Notes: generated from the letters alone by a model not told the origin. A stretch of 64,000 nucleotides of DNA from Tupaia tana (GCA_026018925.1 JAKSZU010000002.1:53028337-53092336), one strand, 5' to 3'. Shown: positions 20,608-31,018, counted from the first letter of the stretch. Made by a program: numbers and translations.

Positions 20608-21056
20608 TATACATTTTTTTTTTGAGAAATTTTTGCTCTCAGCATGTGAGCTCTCAAGTGGTATCTTGAAAACGCACGCACACGTATGTGGCATGAATTT
20701 TTTTTTTTAGAGGTTTTTGCTATCTGGCGCGTGCGCTCACCAGACAGACAGAGAGAGACAGAGAGACAGAAAGCGAGAAATCACCCCCCAGGGGGAATGG
20801 CCACGCCACAATCCCTTCTCCTCCATTCTCCTCTCGGGATCTTGGGAACGTACGCACATGCGCCTGGTGTGAGTTTTAAGCCATCGGGTCCGGGACGCGA
20901 ACCATGGTCGACTACATGGGAGTCCAGCGACATAGCCATTACGCTAACTGCTGGTCCCTCATGGTCTGAGTTTTAAGCTGCTGGGTCTGGAACTCGAACT
21001 ATGGTCCACTACACGGGAGTCCAGCTATGTAACCATTACACCATCTGCTGGTCCCA
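20608..21056 (-). mobile_element. tSINE A-old copy, outer
   Basis: Reverse copy interrupted by another SINE and ending CATCTGCTGGTCCC. 15-bp target duplications at 20593-20607 and 21057-21071 (one mismatch). It lies inside the MITE. Confidence 0.87.
20698..20958 (-). mobile_element. tSINE-A copy, young, inner
   Basis: Near-consensus reverse copy (box B GGTTCGCGTCCC) inserted in the middle of the outer SINE, next to its GGCATGA/GTGAGTTTTAAG body. Confidence 0.96.
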
Positions 21057-21261
21057 AAGTCATGACGCATAGAAAATATGCATAGAAAATATTCTGATAA
21101 TATATTAGCAAAAACCAGTTACAAGTTCTCATGAACAAAAATGAATTCTCATAAACAGTGGCAATAATAGCACCGGCAGCAGCAACAATGTGAAAATGAG
21201 ATTGCCCAAGCTAGCCCTGCTGGTCGAGCATGAGTCTCGTAATTTCATGAGTCCTGCCTTA

Positions 21262-21519
21262 GGTGTTTCATCTGCTCTGTGGCCTAGTGATTAAGGTAGC
21301 AAGATTCCATATGGCTGACCAAGTGGTTCAAATCCTAACCTTGGTGGTTTACAAACACTCTGGGCCTGTGGGCGCGCATGCCCAAGATCCCAAGAGGAGA
21401 AGGGATTGCGGCGTGGTCATCCCCCTGGGGGGAGTGATTTCTCGCTTTCTGTCTCTCTGTCTCTCTCTGTCTTTCTGGCAAGTGCATGTGCCCTATTGCA
21501 AAAATGTCTCCAAAAAAAA
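21262..21519 (+). mobile_element. tSINE-A copy with diverged head
   Basis: Head TCTGCTCTGTGGCCTAGTG is poorly matched, but the body and end (GATTTCTCGCTTTCTGTCTC, GCCCTATTGC) are near consensus. May be a mosaic of an old head and a young body. Confidence 0.87.
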
Positions 21520-21524
21520 AATTT

Positions 21525-21765
21525 AGAGATACAAAGATTTGTTTGTAAGGATATTTATTGCAGTATTATTTATAATAATGAAAAAGCTCAAATAACACAT
21601 ATACAATGATAGATGCATGATTAAATAAATTGTGCTCCATTGCTATAGTAGAATATATGATGTATAGACAGACATTAACATCATGTTGCTGAAAAATATT
21701 TAATAACATGATAAATTATTTATATGATAAATTAAGTAAATGCAGGATACAAAATTGTTCTTTTC
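21525..21765 (+). mobile_element. L1-type LINE fragment
   Basis: TTTGTTTGTAAGGATATTTA, GCAGTATTATTTATAATAAT, GATTAAATAAATTGTGCTCC and GCAGGATACAAAATTGT follow the order of the mammalian L1M/HAL1 3' region as I remember it. Confidence 0.7.
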
Positions 21766-21769
21766 TCTG

Positions 21770-22395
21770 TGTATCAGTTTGGTAGTGCTGCCATAACAAA
21801 ATCCCATACATTGGCTCAAACCACAGTAATTAATTTTCTCACAGTTCTGGAGCCTGGAAGTCCAAGGTCAAGGAGTTAGTAGCAGGTTTGCTTTTTTCCT
21901 AGGCTGTTCTTGGCTTGCAGTGGCAGCCTTCTTCCTGTGTGCTCATTCGGCCTTTCTCTGGTTTCTCTGTGTCTTACTCTCCTCTTCTTAACAAACAGCA
22001 ATCCTGTTGTAACAGGCCCACCCTAATGACCTCATTTTAACTTCATTGCGTCTTTTAAGGCCCTACCCTCAAACACAGTCTCATTCTTTTTCTTTTTAGA
22101 GATTTCTGCCTCAGGGTGTGTATGCTCACAGGGGTCTGGGGAGAAAGAGACAATAAGAAGGAAAGTGAGATATCTCCCCCCAGGAGGCATGGCCATGCAG
22201 CAATTCCTTCTCTCCCCAAGATCTTGGGCATGCATACACATGTGCCCAGTGTGGTTTTCAAGTCACTGGGTCTGGGACTGTGGTCTGCCATGTGGGAGTC
22301 CAGCGACTTAACCACTACGCCATCTGTTGGCCCCAGTACAATCCCATTCTAAGGCTACTAGGGGTAAGGCTTCAATATAAATTTTGGCAGATATA
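21770..22395 (-). mobile_element. ERVL-MaLR (MLT1-type) solo LTR fossil
   Basis: Antisense LTR. It reads TGTATCAGTTTGGTAGTGCT at its left, then TCTCACAGTTCTGGAGCC, CCCACCCTAATGACCTCATT, and GGCTTCAATATAAATTTTGG at its right: the MLT1-like order. No internal region seen. Old (before or near the placental radiation by family), clearly broken, and interrupted by one tSINE at 22089. Confidence 0.77.
22089..22334 (-). mobile_element. tSINE A-old copy inside the LTR
   Basis: Reverse copy from TTTTTAGAGATTTCTGCC to CATCTGTTGGCCCC. CATTCT on both sides marks the target. Confidence 0.9.
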
Positions 22396-22419
22396 ATAAA
22401 GTCCAAGGAACTATGATTC

Positions 22420-22688
22420 TTTTTTTTTTTTTTTTTTTAAGGTTTTTGCCATAGGGTGCCTGTACTTGCTGGAGAGAGACAGAGAGAAGGCAAGTGAGAA
22501 ATCACCTCCCCTCATCCACCCACCCCCGTCCCAGGGGATGGCCACACCAAATCCCTACTCAATTCTGGGATTTGGGATACCCATGCAAATGCGCCCAGCG
22601 TGTTCTTCAAGTTGCCAGGTCCAGGACTCAAACCACGGTCGGCCACGTGGAAGTCCGCTGCCTGAACCACCATCCCACCTCTGCTCCC
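22420..22688 (-). mobile_element. tSINE A-old copy
   Basis: T run of about 19. The dyad region is expanded by CCACCCACCCCCGTCC. CTATGATTC and CTATGACTC flank it. Confidence 0.9.
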
Positions 22689-22729
22689 TAATCTATGACT
22701 CCAAATTCATTTTAAAAAGCACAGAGGAT

Positions 22730-23016
22730 GGGACCAGCATATGGTGTAATGGCTATGTCACTGGACTTCTATGTAGTTGACAGTGGTTCGAGTCCTGGAC
22801 CTGGTGGCTTAAACTCACACTGGGCGCGAGTGTGTGGGTGCCCAAGGTCCAGAGAGGAGAATGGAGGAGAAGGGATTGCGACATGGCCATCCCCCCCGGG
22901 GGGTGATTTCTGGCTTTCTGTCTCTCTGTCTCTCTCTGTCTTTCTGGCGAGCGCATGTGCCCTATAGGAAAAATCCCTCCAAAAAATAAATAAAATAAAA
23001 TAAAATAAAAAAAATA
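22730..23016 (+). mobile_element. tSINE-A copy
   Basis: Full length with canonical box B (GGTTCGAGTCC) and an AAAAT-repeat tail. Target AAAAAGCACAGAGG at 22714-22727 and 23017-23030. Confidence 0.96.
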
Positions 23017-23037
23017 AAAAAGCACAGAGGTTTATCT

Positions 23038-23226
23038 GCATAGCACCACTGGTAGGGTACTGCAGCATGAGGCTAGGGTGGCATAGGGCGCCCGAGTTTG
23101 GATCCCACACCAACCTGACCAGACTGGGCACTGTGCCTGAAATGTAGGTAGCTGGGAGGCTGAGGCAGAGGGTCAGAACACAGAGACCCCATCAAAGTAC
23201 CTATCTTTCTCACTCATTAAAAAAAG
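23038..23226 (+). mobile_element. Composite tRNA/7SL SINE
   Basis: tRNA-like head with CGAGTTTGGATCCC box B region, then 7SL-like GACTGGGCACTGTGCCTG, GTAGCTGGGAGGCTGAGGC and AGAGACCCCATC, then A tail. Parallel to 52225. Confidence 0.65.
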
Positions 23227-23424
23227 ATGCACAAAAAAATAAGACTGGAGGGAAAAACCATAGGCCTGTGGCTTTGTGAGCAATCCTTAAAGTTCATAAT
23301 GTGTGGTAATTGGTAGGTAAATTGTTCATGAGTCACAGTAACTTCTGAGAGATGGCCTGTGGCAGTGCCCTGTTTAGTAAGTGACTCTAGTTGCCCTCTG
23401 GGTGTCCTTATCTTATCAGGCTTC

Positions 23425-23694
23425 TCTCTCTCTCTCTCTCTTTTTTTTAAAGAGGTTTTTGCCTTAGGGTACATTTGAAGGGGGGTTGGGGGAGGCAGAC
23501 AGTGAGAGGGAAAGTAAGAAATCACTCTTCAACGGGGATGGCCACACTGCAATCTGTTCTCCATTCTCCTCGTGGGTTCTTGGACACACATGCATTGGTG
23601 CCCAGCATGATTTTCAAGCCACTGGATCCGGGATTTGTATCTCAGTCAGTCATATGGGAGCCCAGTGATATAATCTCTACACCATCTACTGGCC
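23425..23694 (-). mobile_element. tSINE A-old copy
   Basis: Reverse copy with a CT/T tail. CTTATCAGGCTTCT occurs on both sides (23411-23424 and 23696-23709). Confidence 0.93.
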
Positions 23695-23840
23695 TCTTAT
23701 CAGGCTTCTTTATATTTCTCTTGTCTTGAATGCAGCAATTTTAATTAGGAGTCAAAAGAGTCACTCTTTACATTTTTTATTTTTATGATACTATATTAAA
23801 TTGTATAGGGGAAATATACTAAACAAACTGATGATGTATC

Positions 23841-24087
23841 TTTTTCTTTTTTTTAGAGACAGATTTTTGCTATAAAGCACATGCACTTGCTGGAGAGACA
23901 GAGAGACAGAAAGTGAGAAATCACCCCTCAAGGGGGAATGGCCACACTGCAATTCCTTCTCCTTCATTTTCCTCCCAGGATTTTGGCACACATGCACACA
24001 TACCTGGCATGAGTTTCAAGCTACTGGGTCTGGGACTTGAACCATGGTCAATTACATGGGAGTCTAGTGACATAACTGCCAGTCCCC
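23841..24087 (-). mobile_element. tSINE-A copy
   Basis: Reverse copy ending ACATAACTGCCAGTCCCC. GATGTATCTTT before it recurs at 24430 after the next SINE, so both entered one site. Confidence 0.92.
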
Positions 24088-24095
24088 GCCCCCCC

Positions 24096-24429
24096 CTTTT
24101 TTTTTTTTTAAGAGAGAGGGTTTTTTGTTGTTGTTGTTGTTTTTGCTTTTTTTTTTTTTTTTTTTTTTTTTTGCTATAGGGTGTGTGCACTTGCTAGAGA
24201 GACAGACAGACAGGGAGACAGAAAGCAAGAAATCACCCCTCCAAGGGGGATGGCCATGCCACAATCCCCTCTCCTCCATTCTCCTTTTGGGATTTTGGGC
24301 ACACACACACACACACACAAACACACACCTGCACGCCTGGCGTGTTTTAGGCCACTGGGTCTGGGACTTGAACCACAGTCAACCACAAGGGAGTCTGGCA
24401 ATATAACCATTACACTATCTGCTGGTCCC
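24096..24429 (-). mobile_element. tSINE-A copy with long T/TTG tail
   Basis: Long T and TTG tail (24096-24172), then a reverse body with a CA repeat (24300-24330), ending CTATCTGCTGGTCCC. Confidence 0.93.
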
Positions 24430-24475
24430 AGATGTGTATCTTTCCTAAATACATATTAATAAAAATACTAAGTTT

Positions 24476-24760
24476 GGGACCAGCAGTTAGTGTAATGGTT
24501 ATGTCGCTGGACCTCCCTGTATTCGACCACGGTTCAAGTCCCAGACCCGGTGGCTTAAACTCACGCCGGGCACGAGTGCATGAGTGACTAAGATCCCAAG
24601 AGGAGAATGGAGGAGAAAGGGATTGTGGTGTGACCATCACCCCCGGGGGGTGATTCTCTCACTTTCTGTCTCTCTGTCTCTGTCTTTCTGGCAAGCGCAC
24701 GCGCCCTATAGCAAAAAAAAAAAAAAAAAACTCTCCAAAAATAAAAAATAAATAAAGGTT
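24476..24760 (+). mobile_element. tSINE-A copy
   Basis: Full length, CpG-rich head; an 18-A run lies before CTCTCC, an unusual internal A expansion. Confidence 0.95.
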
Positions 24761-24808
24761 AAAGGTTGATGTTATTTGAGTGGTTCTGTAATAAATTATT
24801 GTACTTCT

Positions 24809-25076
24809 GTTTTTTTTCTTTTTTTTTTTTTTTTGTCGTTGTTAGATTTTTTGCCAAAAGGCCAATATGCTTGCCAGAGACAAAGAGAGGGAGGACGGGA
24901 AGGAAAGTAAGAAATCACCCCCTGAGGGGGAAGGCCATGCTGCAATCCTTCCTTTTCTTTCTCCTCTTGGGATTTTCTTTCTCCCAGCATGTTTTTCAAG
25001 CCACAGAGTCCAGGACTTGACCTGCGGAGATGGCCATGTCAGATCTAGTCTCTCAACCATGCCACTGGCTGACCTG
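24809..25076 (-). mobile_element. tSINE A-old copy
   Basis: First of three consecutive reverse copies. Body GGGGGAAGGCCATGCTGC, end CCACTGGCTGACCTGG. Confidence 0.88.
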
Positions 25077-25079
25077 GAT

Positions 25080-25329
25080 TTTTTCGTTTTGTTTTTAGTT
25101 TGCTAAAGGGTGTATGTGCTTGCTGGAGAGAGACAGAGGGGAAGTGAGAAATATCCTCCAGGGAGGATGGCCACACAGTATCCCTTCTCCTTTATTTTCC
25201 TCTGAGGATTTTGGGCACACATGTACACCTGCCTGGTGTGATTTTCAAGCAGCCAGGTCTGGGGCTCAGACTCTGCAGTTGGTGACATGGGATCTAGGTG
25301 CCCCAACCTTCATGCCACCTGCTGGCCCT
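25080..25329 (-). mobile_element. tSINE A-old copy
   Basis: Second of the three; ends CCACCTGCTGGCCC, then directly a T-rich tail of the third. Confidence 0.9.
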
Positions 25330-25351
25330 GTTTTTGTTTTTTTCTTTTTCT

Positions 25352-25570
25352 TTCTTTTTTTTTTTTTTAAATGACCAGAGGACACATGTTTTTGCCAAGG
25401 AAAGACAGAGAAGAGAGAGAGAGAGCACCCCTCAAAGTGGCATGGTCACACTGCAACCCCTTCTCCATTTCGTCGCCCTGTGGAGATTATGGGCACCCAT
25501 GCACAAGTGCCCAGCATGTTTTCCAAGCCACTGGGACTGGAATTTGAACAGTATCATGGGCCATGGGGAT
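25352..25570 (-). mobile_element. tSINE A-old copy, head truncated
   Basis: Third of the three; reaches GAATTTGAACAGTATCATGG but lacks the last 40 bp of the head. Confidence 0.82.
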
Positions 25571-25683
25571 TGTTTTATCTGGTATTCACTATAGTGAGCA
25601 TGCATTACTTTTATAACCAGAAAACAAGCAGGTTGCTTAAAGGAAGTTGAAACTTTTCTGTCTGAAAATATGGGATGTCCTTT

Positions 25684-25875
25684 TTAAATTTTTAAAATAG
25701 AATTATTTATTTATTCATTCATTTATTTTAATTTTACCAGAGAGAGACAGAGACAGAGAGATAGAGATAGAGAGAGAGAAAGTGAGAAGGCAAGCCACCG
25801 GGTCCGGGACTCGAATCATGGTCAGCCATGTGGGAGTGTCCAGCACCTTAACCACCATTCCACCTGCTGGTCCCC
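25684..25875 (-). mobile_element. tSINE-B copy
   Basis: GGATGTCCTTT at 25673-25683 and 25877-25887 flanks it. Contains a small GAGATA repeat in the CT block. Confidence 0.95.
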
Positions 25876-26043
25876 TGGATGTCCTTTAAAAAAAAAAAAA
25901 AAAAAAGACCTCCGGGGAGAAATGTTCACATATTGAAATGATCACCTTGTAAGCTAAATAATGTGATCGAATGTATTAAAAAAATGTAAATAAAATAAAA
26001 TAAAAAACATGAAAAAAAGAAAAAGAAATATGAAAAAAACACC

Positions 26044-26214
26044 TATTTTATTAATCTTTGTTTATTTAATTACTTTAATTTGACTGGAGAAGGACAGAGA
26101 GAGAGAAAGTGAGAAAGCAAGCCTCGAGGACTCGAAAGCAAGGTCTGGGACTCGAACCTCAGTCAACCATGTGGGAGTCCCGTGCCCCTAACCACCAAAC
26201 TACCTGCCAACCCC
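26044..26214 (-). mobile_element. tSINE-B copy with internal duplication
   Basis: The box B region is partly doubled (GAGGACTCGAAAGCAAGGTC then TGGGACTCGAA), ends ACCTGCCAACCCC. Confidence 0.91.
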
Positions 26215-26254
26215 AGTACTAGATGTCCTCAATTTCAAGCTTAGTGGGTCTTTT

Positions 26255-26459
26255 TGAAAGACTGTGAGAGGAAAAATGAGAAATCACTCCCTAGAGGGGA
26301 TGGCCATGGGCAAATCTTTCTCCTCCATCCTCCTCTTCAGATTTTGGGCATGCACACACGTGTGCCTGGTGTGATTTTTCAAGTTGCTAGGTCTAGGACT
26401 CAAGTCAAGTTGCTCATGTGAGAATCCAGCGCCTTAACCACCACACCACCTCCTGCCCC
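26255..26459 (-). mobile_element. tSINE A-old copy, tail truncated
   Basis: Starts inside the CT block (GAAAGACTGTGAGAGG) with no T run, ends CCACCTCCTGCCCC. Confidence 0.85.
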
Positions 26460-26494
26460 TGGCTCCTGCCATGGTTCTTTAAAATATTTTGGAA

Positions 26495-26657
26495 GGAGCC
26501 AACAGGAGACATGATTAAGGTGCTTGACTCCCACATGGCCATAGCAGTTTGAGTCCCAGACCTGGCATCTTGGTTTCTCACTTTCTTTCTCTCTCTCTGA
26601 GCATCTGTGCCCTATAGCAAATTAAAAATAAATAAACTAATTAAATAAATAAAATTA

Positions 26658-26658
<1 letters not shown>
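26495..26658 (+). mobile_element. tSINE hybrid: B body with A end
   Basis: B-type head and CT block followed by A-type GAGCATCTGTGCCCTATAGC, then AAATTAAAAATAAATAAAC. See also 36543 and 41908. Confidence 0.85.
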
Positions 26659-26659
<1 letters not shown>

Positions 26660-26703
<44 letters not shown>

Positions 26704-26955
26704 AGTTTTGGCCTTAGGGTGTGTGTGCTCGCCAAAAAGAGAAAGACAGACTCAGTGAGAGAGGGAAAGTAGGAAATCACCTCCCAGGGGGGATGGCCAC
26801 ACCGTAATCCCTTCTCCTCCACTCCTCCTCCTGGGATCTTGGGCACGCACGCACAGACACCCGTCATGATTTTGAAACCACTGGGTCCAGGACCTAAACC
26901 ACAGTTAGCCATATGGGAATCTGGCAATGTAACCAACACACCATCTGCTGGTCCC
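26660..26955 (-). mobile_element. tSINE-A copy, 40-T tail
   Basis: Uninterrupted T run at 26660-26699, then a full reverse body ending CATCTGCTGGTCCC. Confidence 0.94.
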
Positions 26956-27285
26956 AAATAAATGATTATTTAAAAATATTATTTTTGAATTCTATTCAAT
27001 TTGGTTCAACAAGTACTTGTGTAGTACTTGTGTGCTACCACTGTGTGTGGTGACACTGTGTGTGGTGCTGTGGTTCAGATTCATAATATACCATCTGACC
27101 TGTCTGAAAATTCTTCTCTGGTTAAGAACACAAAAAACACTTTACTTATTGTGAAAAGGACTATAAATAAGTATGGATGCCTGGAGGAAGGATCAATAAA
27201 GGCTTCAGAGAGGTGAATTCCATTTTAGAGTTAAGCCTTGAAAGTTGAGTAAGATTTCACCATTTAGAAAAGAGAAAAGGGAATG

Positions 27286-27530
27286 GTGTAATGACTAGGT
27301 TGCTAGACTACCATGTAGTTGACCATGGTTCAAGTCCTGGACCTGGTGGTTTCAAACTTAACGCTGGGCACGTGTGCATGCCTGCCCAAGATCCTAAGAG
27401 GAGAATGGAGGAGAAGGGATTGTGGTATGGCCATTCCCTTTGGAGGGACGGTGATTTCTCCCTTTCCGTTTCTCTGTCTCTCAGACGAGTGCAAGCACCC
27501 TATAGCAAAAATTTCTCTTTAAAAAAAAAA
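27286..27530 (+). mobile_element. tSINE-A copy, 5'-truncated
   Basis: Lacks the GGGACCAGCAG start and begins at TGTAATGACTAGG. AGAAAAGGGAATGG and AGAGGAAAGGAATGG flank it, so truncation happened at insertion. Confidence 0.9.
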
Positions 27531-27532
27531 AA

Positions 27533-27900
27533 AGAGGAAAGGAATGGAAGCAATTTCAGAAGTGGGGTCTGTAGGATGTGGGTGTTTATATCTGTTCCCA
27601 AGATGAGGAGGCTGGAGAGCAGGATTTGGGTAGGTCCAGGGTAGGCATGAATGGGTGAAGGCAGAATTTTCTGGCAGTAGGACTAGTTAGGAGGCCACCA
27701 TGTAGGCCCATGAGAAATGATAATTCAGTAAGGAACCAGGATGGTGCTTTGGAAGCCAATCAAAAGACCTTATGGTGCTAGAGCTGACAGGATTGAATTT
27801 GGGGAGACCAGGGAAGAGATATATCAGGGAGAGGCCCCCAGCTTTATAAGAGGAAAGGAAGCAATTTCAGAAGTGGGTCTGCAGGGTGTGGGTGTTTATA
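27533..27900. repeat. Local direct duplication, two about 55-bp copies
   Basis: 27533-27590 and 27850-27900 both read AGGAAAGGAA, AGCAATTTCAGAAGTGGG, TCTG, GTGTGGGTGTTTATA nearly identically, about 310 bp apart within the L2-derived region. Confidence 0.85.
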
Positions 27901-28074
27901 AATGTGGTAGCTTTAGGGGGAACACTGGAGGAGGAGCAGGTTGAGGGGATTTCTATAAAAGGTAACGAGGTGGATGTCAATTCAATCGCACTTCAGATTT
28001 TTTACACCACATTCCTCATTTATCATTTGTACAAGCAAATGTTGAAGAATCTCTGTTGCATGCATTTAAAAGTC

Positions 28075-28216
28075 TTTTTAGAATTAATTTATTATTATTA
28101 TTACTTAATTTGACCAGAGAGAGAGAGAAAGAGGGAAAGTGAGAAAGCAAGTTGCCAGATTCAGGACTTGAACTGCCATCGACCATGTAGGAGTCTAGTG
28201 CCCCAACCACCATGCC
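28075..28216 (-). mobile_element. tSINE-B copy
   Basis: Reverse copy whose head end (CACCATGCCA) runs into the TATC/TA microsatellite. Confidence 0.88.
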
Positions 28217-28287
28217 ATATATATCTATATCTATATCTATATCTATCTATCTATCTATCTATCTATATATATATATATATATATATT
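28217..28287. repeat. (TATC)n/(TA)n microsatellite
   Basis: TATATC and TATC units followed by about 12 TA units, between two reverse tSINE-B copies. Confidence 0.96.
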
Positions 28288-28492
28288 TTTAAAGAATGAT
28301 TTAATTTTAAAAAAAGAAAAAGAATGATTTATTTAACTTTATATATTTATTTGTTTCTTTTCATTTGACCAGAGAGGGACTGGGGGTGGGGGGAGTGAGA
28401 AAGCAAGCCTCTAGGTCCAGGACTCGAACTGCGGTTGGCCATGTGGCATGTGGGAGTCCAGTGTCCTTAACCACCACACCACCTGCTGACCC
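28288..28492 (-). mobile_element. tSINE-B copy
   Basis: Tail partly doubled (AAAGAATGATTTAATTT, AAAGAATGATTTATTT); ends CACCTGCTGACCC. Confidence 0.9.
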
Positions 28493-28509
28493 TCTGTCCC
28501 ATGTATTTT

Positions 28510-28773
28510 CTTTTTTTTTTGGAAGAGGTTTTTGCTACAGGTCGCATGCGCTCGCCAGACAGACAGAGAGAAACAGAGAGATAGACAGCGAGAAATCAAC
28601 CCCCCAGGGGGAATGGTCACGCCACAATCCCTTCTCCTCCATTCTCCTCTCGGGATCTTGGGCACACACGCACATGCGCCCGGCGTGAGTTTAAGCCACT
28701 GGGTCCGGGATGCGAACCGCAGTCGACTATGTGGGAGTCCAGCGACATAGCCATTACACTAACTGCTGGTCCC
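28510..28773 (-). mobile_element. tSINE-A copy, young
   Basis: Near-consensus, box B GGTTCGCATCCC. CTGTCCCATGTATTTT and CTGTCACATATATTTT flank it. Confidence 0.96.
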
Positions 28774-28898
28774 TGTCACATATATTTTTAACCAAAGCAT
28801 TCACAATAAGATTTTTAGGTCGTGTGTGCGTGCATGTGTGATATCATAGCAGTTCAGTAGCGCTCCAGTTTCCAGGTTACCAAATAACCAACATTACA

Positions 28899-28978
28899 TT
28901 GGGTCGTCAGAAAAGTCATGATACATTTTTCTATGTTTTTCTATGCAAAAATGCATCATCACTTTTCTGACAACCCAA
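28899..28978. mobile_element. Mariner-like MITE, best-preserved
   Basis: 80 bp. Left TTGGGTCGTCAGAAAAGTCA and right ATCACTTTTCTGACAACCCA are near-perfect inverted ends over about 25 bp; a second, inner dyad lies at TTTTCTATG/CTATGCAAAA. Right flank TA, left flank CA (changed). Confidence 0.88.
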
Positions 28979-28984
28979 TAGTAT

Positions 28985-29849
28985 TATTCCTATTTTATGA
29001 TTTGGAGAGTAGAGACACAGAAAGATTATGCTTTAGAATTTATGCTTTAGATTTTGTCCATAGCTACAAAGAAAATACAAAGCTACTCTTAGCTACTTCA
29101 TTTGAAACACTGATTAAAATGGTAGCAAAGCAACCTGTATTATGTATTGGGCTTCCATATAGTATAACTGGAAATCCGTGAACACGTCATTTAGCACTTT
29201 AGTATTTAGTATATTCACTTTAACTCCCATGTCTAATGAATATCTGTGTTGGCCTAGATGAGAGGGGGAAAGCTTTTTGGAGAGTGGAAAAGAGTTAATA
29301 TTTATCTAAAAAATGAAGCTGCCCTAAATAGAAAAGTTTGGTACTACTAAATAGAGTAGGAGTCAAGTAAGGTTATTTTAGTTAATAAATAAGTTTAATA
29401 TAAACTACAGATGAAAGGCCTACACAAAGTACAATACTGTTGCCATTTACACTGAACGAACAATGATATCTTTTCATATTTTATAAATCCTTTTATCTGA
29501 TGATTTCAGAGCACTTAAAAAATAAGATCTCATTAAAATTATATGTAAACAGTTTTGAATTTTCAGATGGAGAATTTGAGACAAGAAGTTATTCCAGGAA
29601 GACAATGTGAGTTACTGGAAAGGGTCAATTAGAAATAGAATGTATTTCTATTAAATGATAAATGTAGTTTCACTGGATACATAGAACATTCCTTTATTCA
29701 AATAGCTTATTTGTATAATACTTAGAAGGAAGAGGAAGTATTACTTTCTTTCATCAGACATTTAAATAAGAAAATCTGATTTAGGTTGTTCCCTTTGATA
29801 TTAGCAAAACAAAAATGTTCAGCGCAAACTTGCCTGATTTAATATTTCC
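28985..29849. other. AT-rich intergenic stretch, MIR-like trace
   Basis: No gene and no young SINE for about 865 bp. 29470-29640 (TTTATAAATCCTTTTATCTG...CAGATGGAGAATTTGAGAC) has a weak antisense MIR look. Confidence 0.45.
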
Positions 29850-30320
29850 GGGGCCAGCCAGCGACCAGGTGGTTGTGTGTGTGTGTGTGTGGGGGGCAGC
29901 TGGATTCCACAAGGCCAACTGCTCTTTTTAAAGAATCATTTATGTATTTAATTCCATTTGTTATTATTTTTTTAATTTGACTAGACAGAGACATACAGAG
30001 AAAGGGAAAGCGAGAAAGCCAGCTGCCAGGTCCGGGACTCGAACCACAGTAACCGGTGTGGGAATCCACACTACCTGCTGGCCCCAAGCTGACTGCTCTT
30101 AAAGTCCTGACCTGGCAGCTTGGAAGTCACAACAGATACATGTACTTGCGTGGCCAAGATTCCAAGAGAATAAAGAAGGAGAAAGGATTGCAGTGTGACC
30201 TTCCCCCCAACAGGGGGGATTTCTTAGTTTTCCTTCCATTTGCCCCACCCCCACCCCCCAGGTCTGTCTCTTTCCAGCCAGTGGATGTGCCCTATAGCAA
30301 AACTAAAAAATAAATAAAAA
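29850..30320 (+). mobile_element. tSINE A-old copy, outer
   Basis: Head GGGGCCAGCCAGCGACCAGG with a GT repeat, interrupted at 29927, resumes at 30086 (AAGCTGACTGCTCTTAAAG) and ends TGCCCTATAGC. Confidence 0.83.
29927..30085 (-). mobile_element. tSINE-B copy, nested
   Basis: Reverse copy in the anticodon-arm region of the outer SINE. ACTGCTCTT is duplicated on both sides. Confidence 0.92.
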
Positions 30321-30487
30321 TTTTATAGTCTCAGTGTGTAATACTTACACTGAGATATAGTCAGTGCATAACTATATATAAAGTGAAACTTTAAGAAAAA
30401 CTGTATTGTGTTTAGTATATTTTATCATGTGCATATATACATATTTACGTGAATGGGATCAGGATATACACATTCTTTTTAGAAATA

Positions 30488-30732
30488 CACCTTTTTTCTC
30501 CCCCAGAGGGTACATGTGCTCACCAGAGAGAAAGTGAGAGAGAGAAAGCACACATCCGTGGGGGACGGTCTCGCTGCAATCCCTTCCCCTCCATTTCTCC
30601 ATCCTGTTGGGATTTTGGGCATGCACACACACATGCCTGGTGTGTTTTTCAAGTCCTGGTGATGGGATTCAAACTGCATAGTTAGCCATGTGGGATTTGG
30701 CTTCCTTAACCACTCGGCCGCAGGGCTGGCCC
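30488..30732 (-). mobile_element. tSINE A-old copy
   Basis: Diverged reverse copy ending GCAGGGCTGGCCC; dyad reduced to GTGGGGGACGG. Confidence 0.83.
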
Positions 30733-30856
30733 AATAAGCCTTATTTTAAAATATAGTTTTAGATTTATAGAAATATTGCAAAGATAATACAGTGTCTATA
30801 TCCCCTTACCCAGCTTCTCCCATTTTAGCATTTTACATTAGAATGCCACCTTTTTT

Positions 30857-31018
30857 TTTAAGCATTATTTTATTTAACTTTATTTATTTATATTTGACCA
30901 GAGAGGGACAGAAAGACAGAGGAAAAGTGAGAAATCGAGCTGCCAGGTCCAGGACTTGAACCGTGATCAACCCCGTGGGAGTCCAGCACCCTTAACCACC
31001 ACACCACCTGCTGGCACC
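30857..31018 (-). mobile_element. tSINE-B copy in L1
   Basis: Perfect 17-bp target duplications at 30840-30856 and 31019-31035. Confidence 0.97.

Larger units (their letters stand above)
20581..21105. mobile_element. Probable mariner-like MITE split by nested SINEs
   Basis: Left part ATTGTCGAAGAAGCCATGAC and right part GTCATGACGCATAGAAAAT then ATTCTGATAATATATTA resemble the two halves of the 80-bp MITE. The outer end is badly diverged, so this is tentative. Confidence 0.5.
27000..27960 (-). mobile_element. L2 LINE, antisense, split by a SINE
   Basis: TTGGTTCAACAAGTACTTGTG resembles the antisense L2 end. Beyond it, GAGGAAGGATCAATAAAGGC, TTAAGCCTTGAAAGTTGAG, CTGGCAGTAGGACTAGTTAG and GGAACACTGGAGGAGGAGC match the further antisense L2 order as I remember it. 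Diverged; edges uncertain. Confidence 0.55.

Noticed and set aside
21770-22395. A complete endogenous retrovirus
   Set aside because: Only a solo LTR of MLT1 type is seen; no internal region on either side.
29929-30085. A separate SINE head before and another SINE after this element
   Set aside because: The flanking pieces are one older SINE split by this insertion, as the repeated ACTGCTCTT shows.
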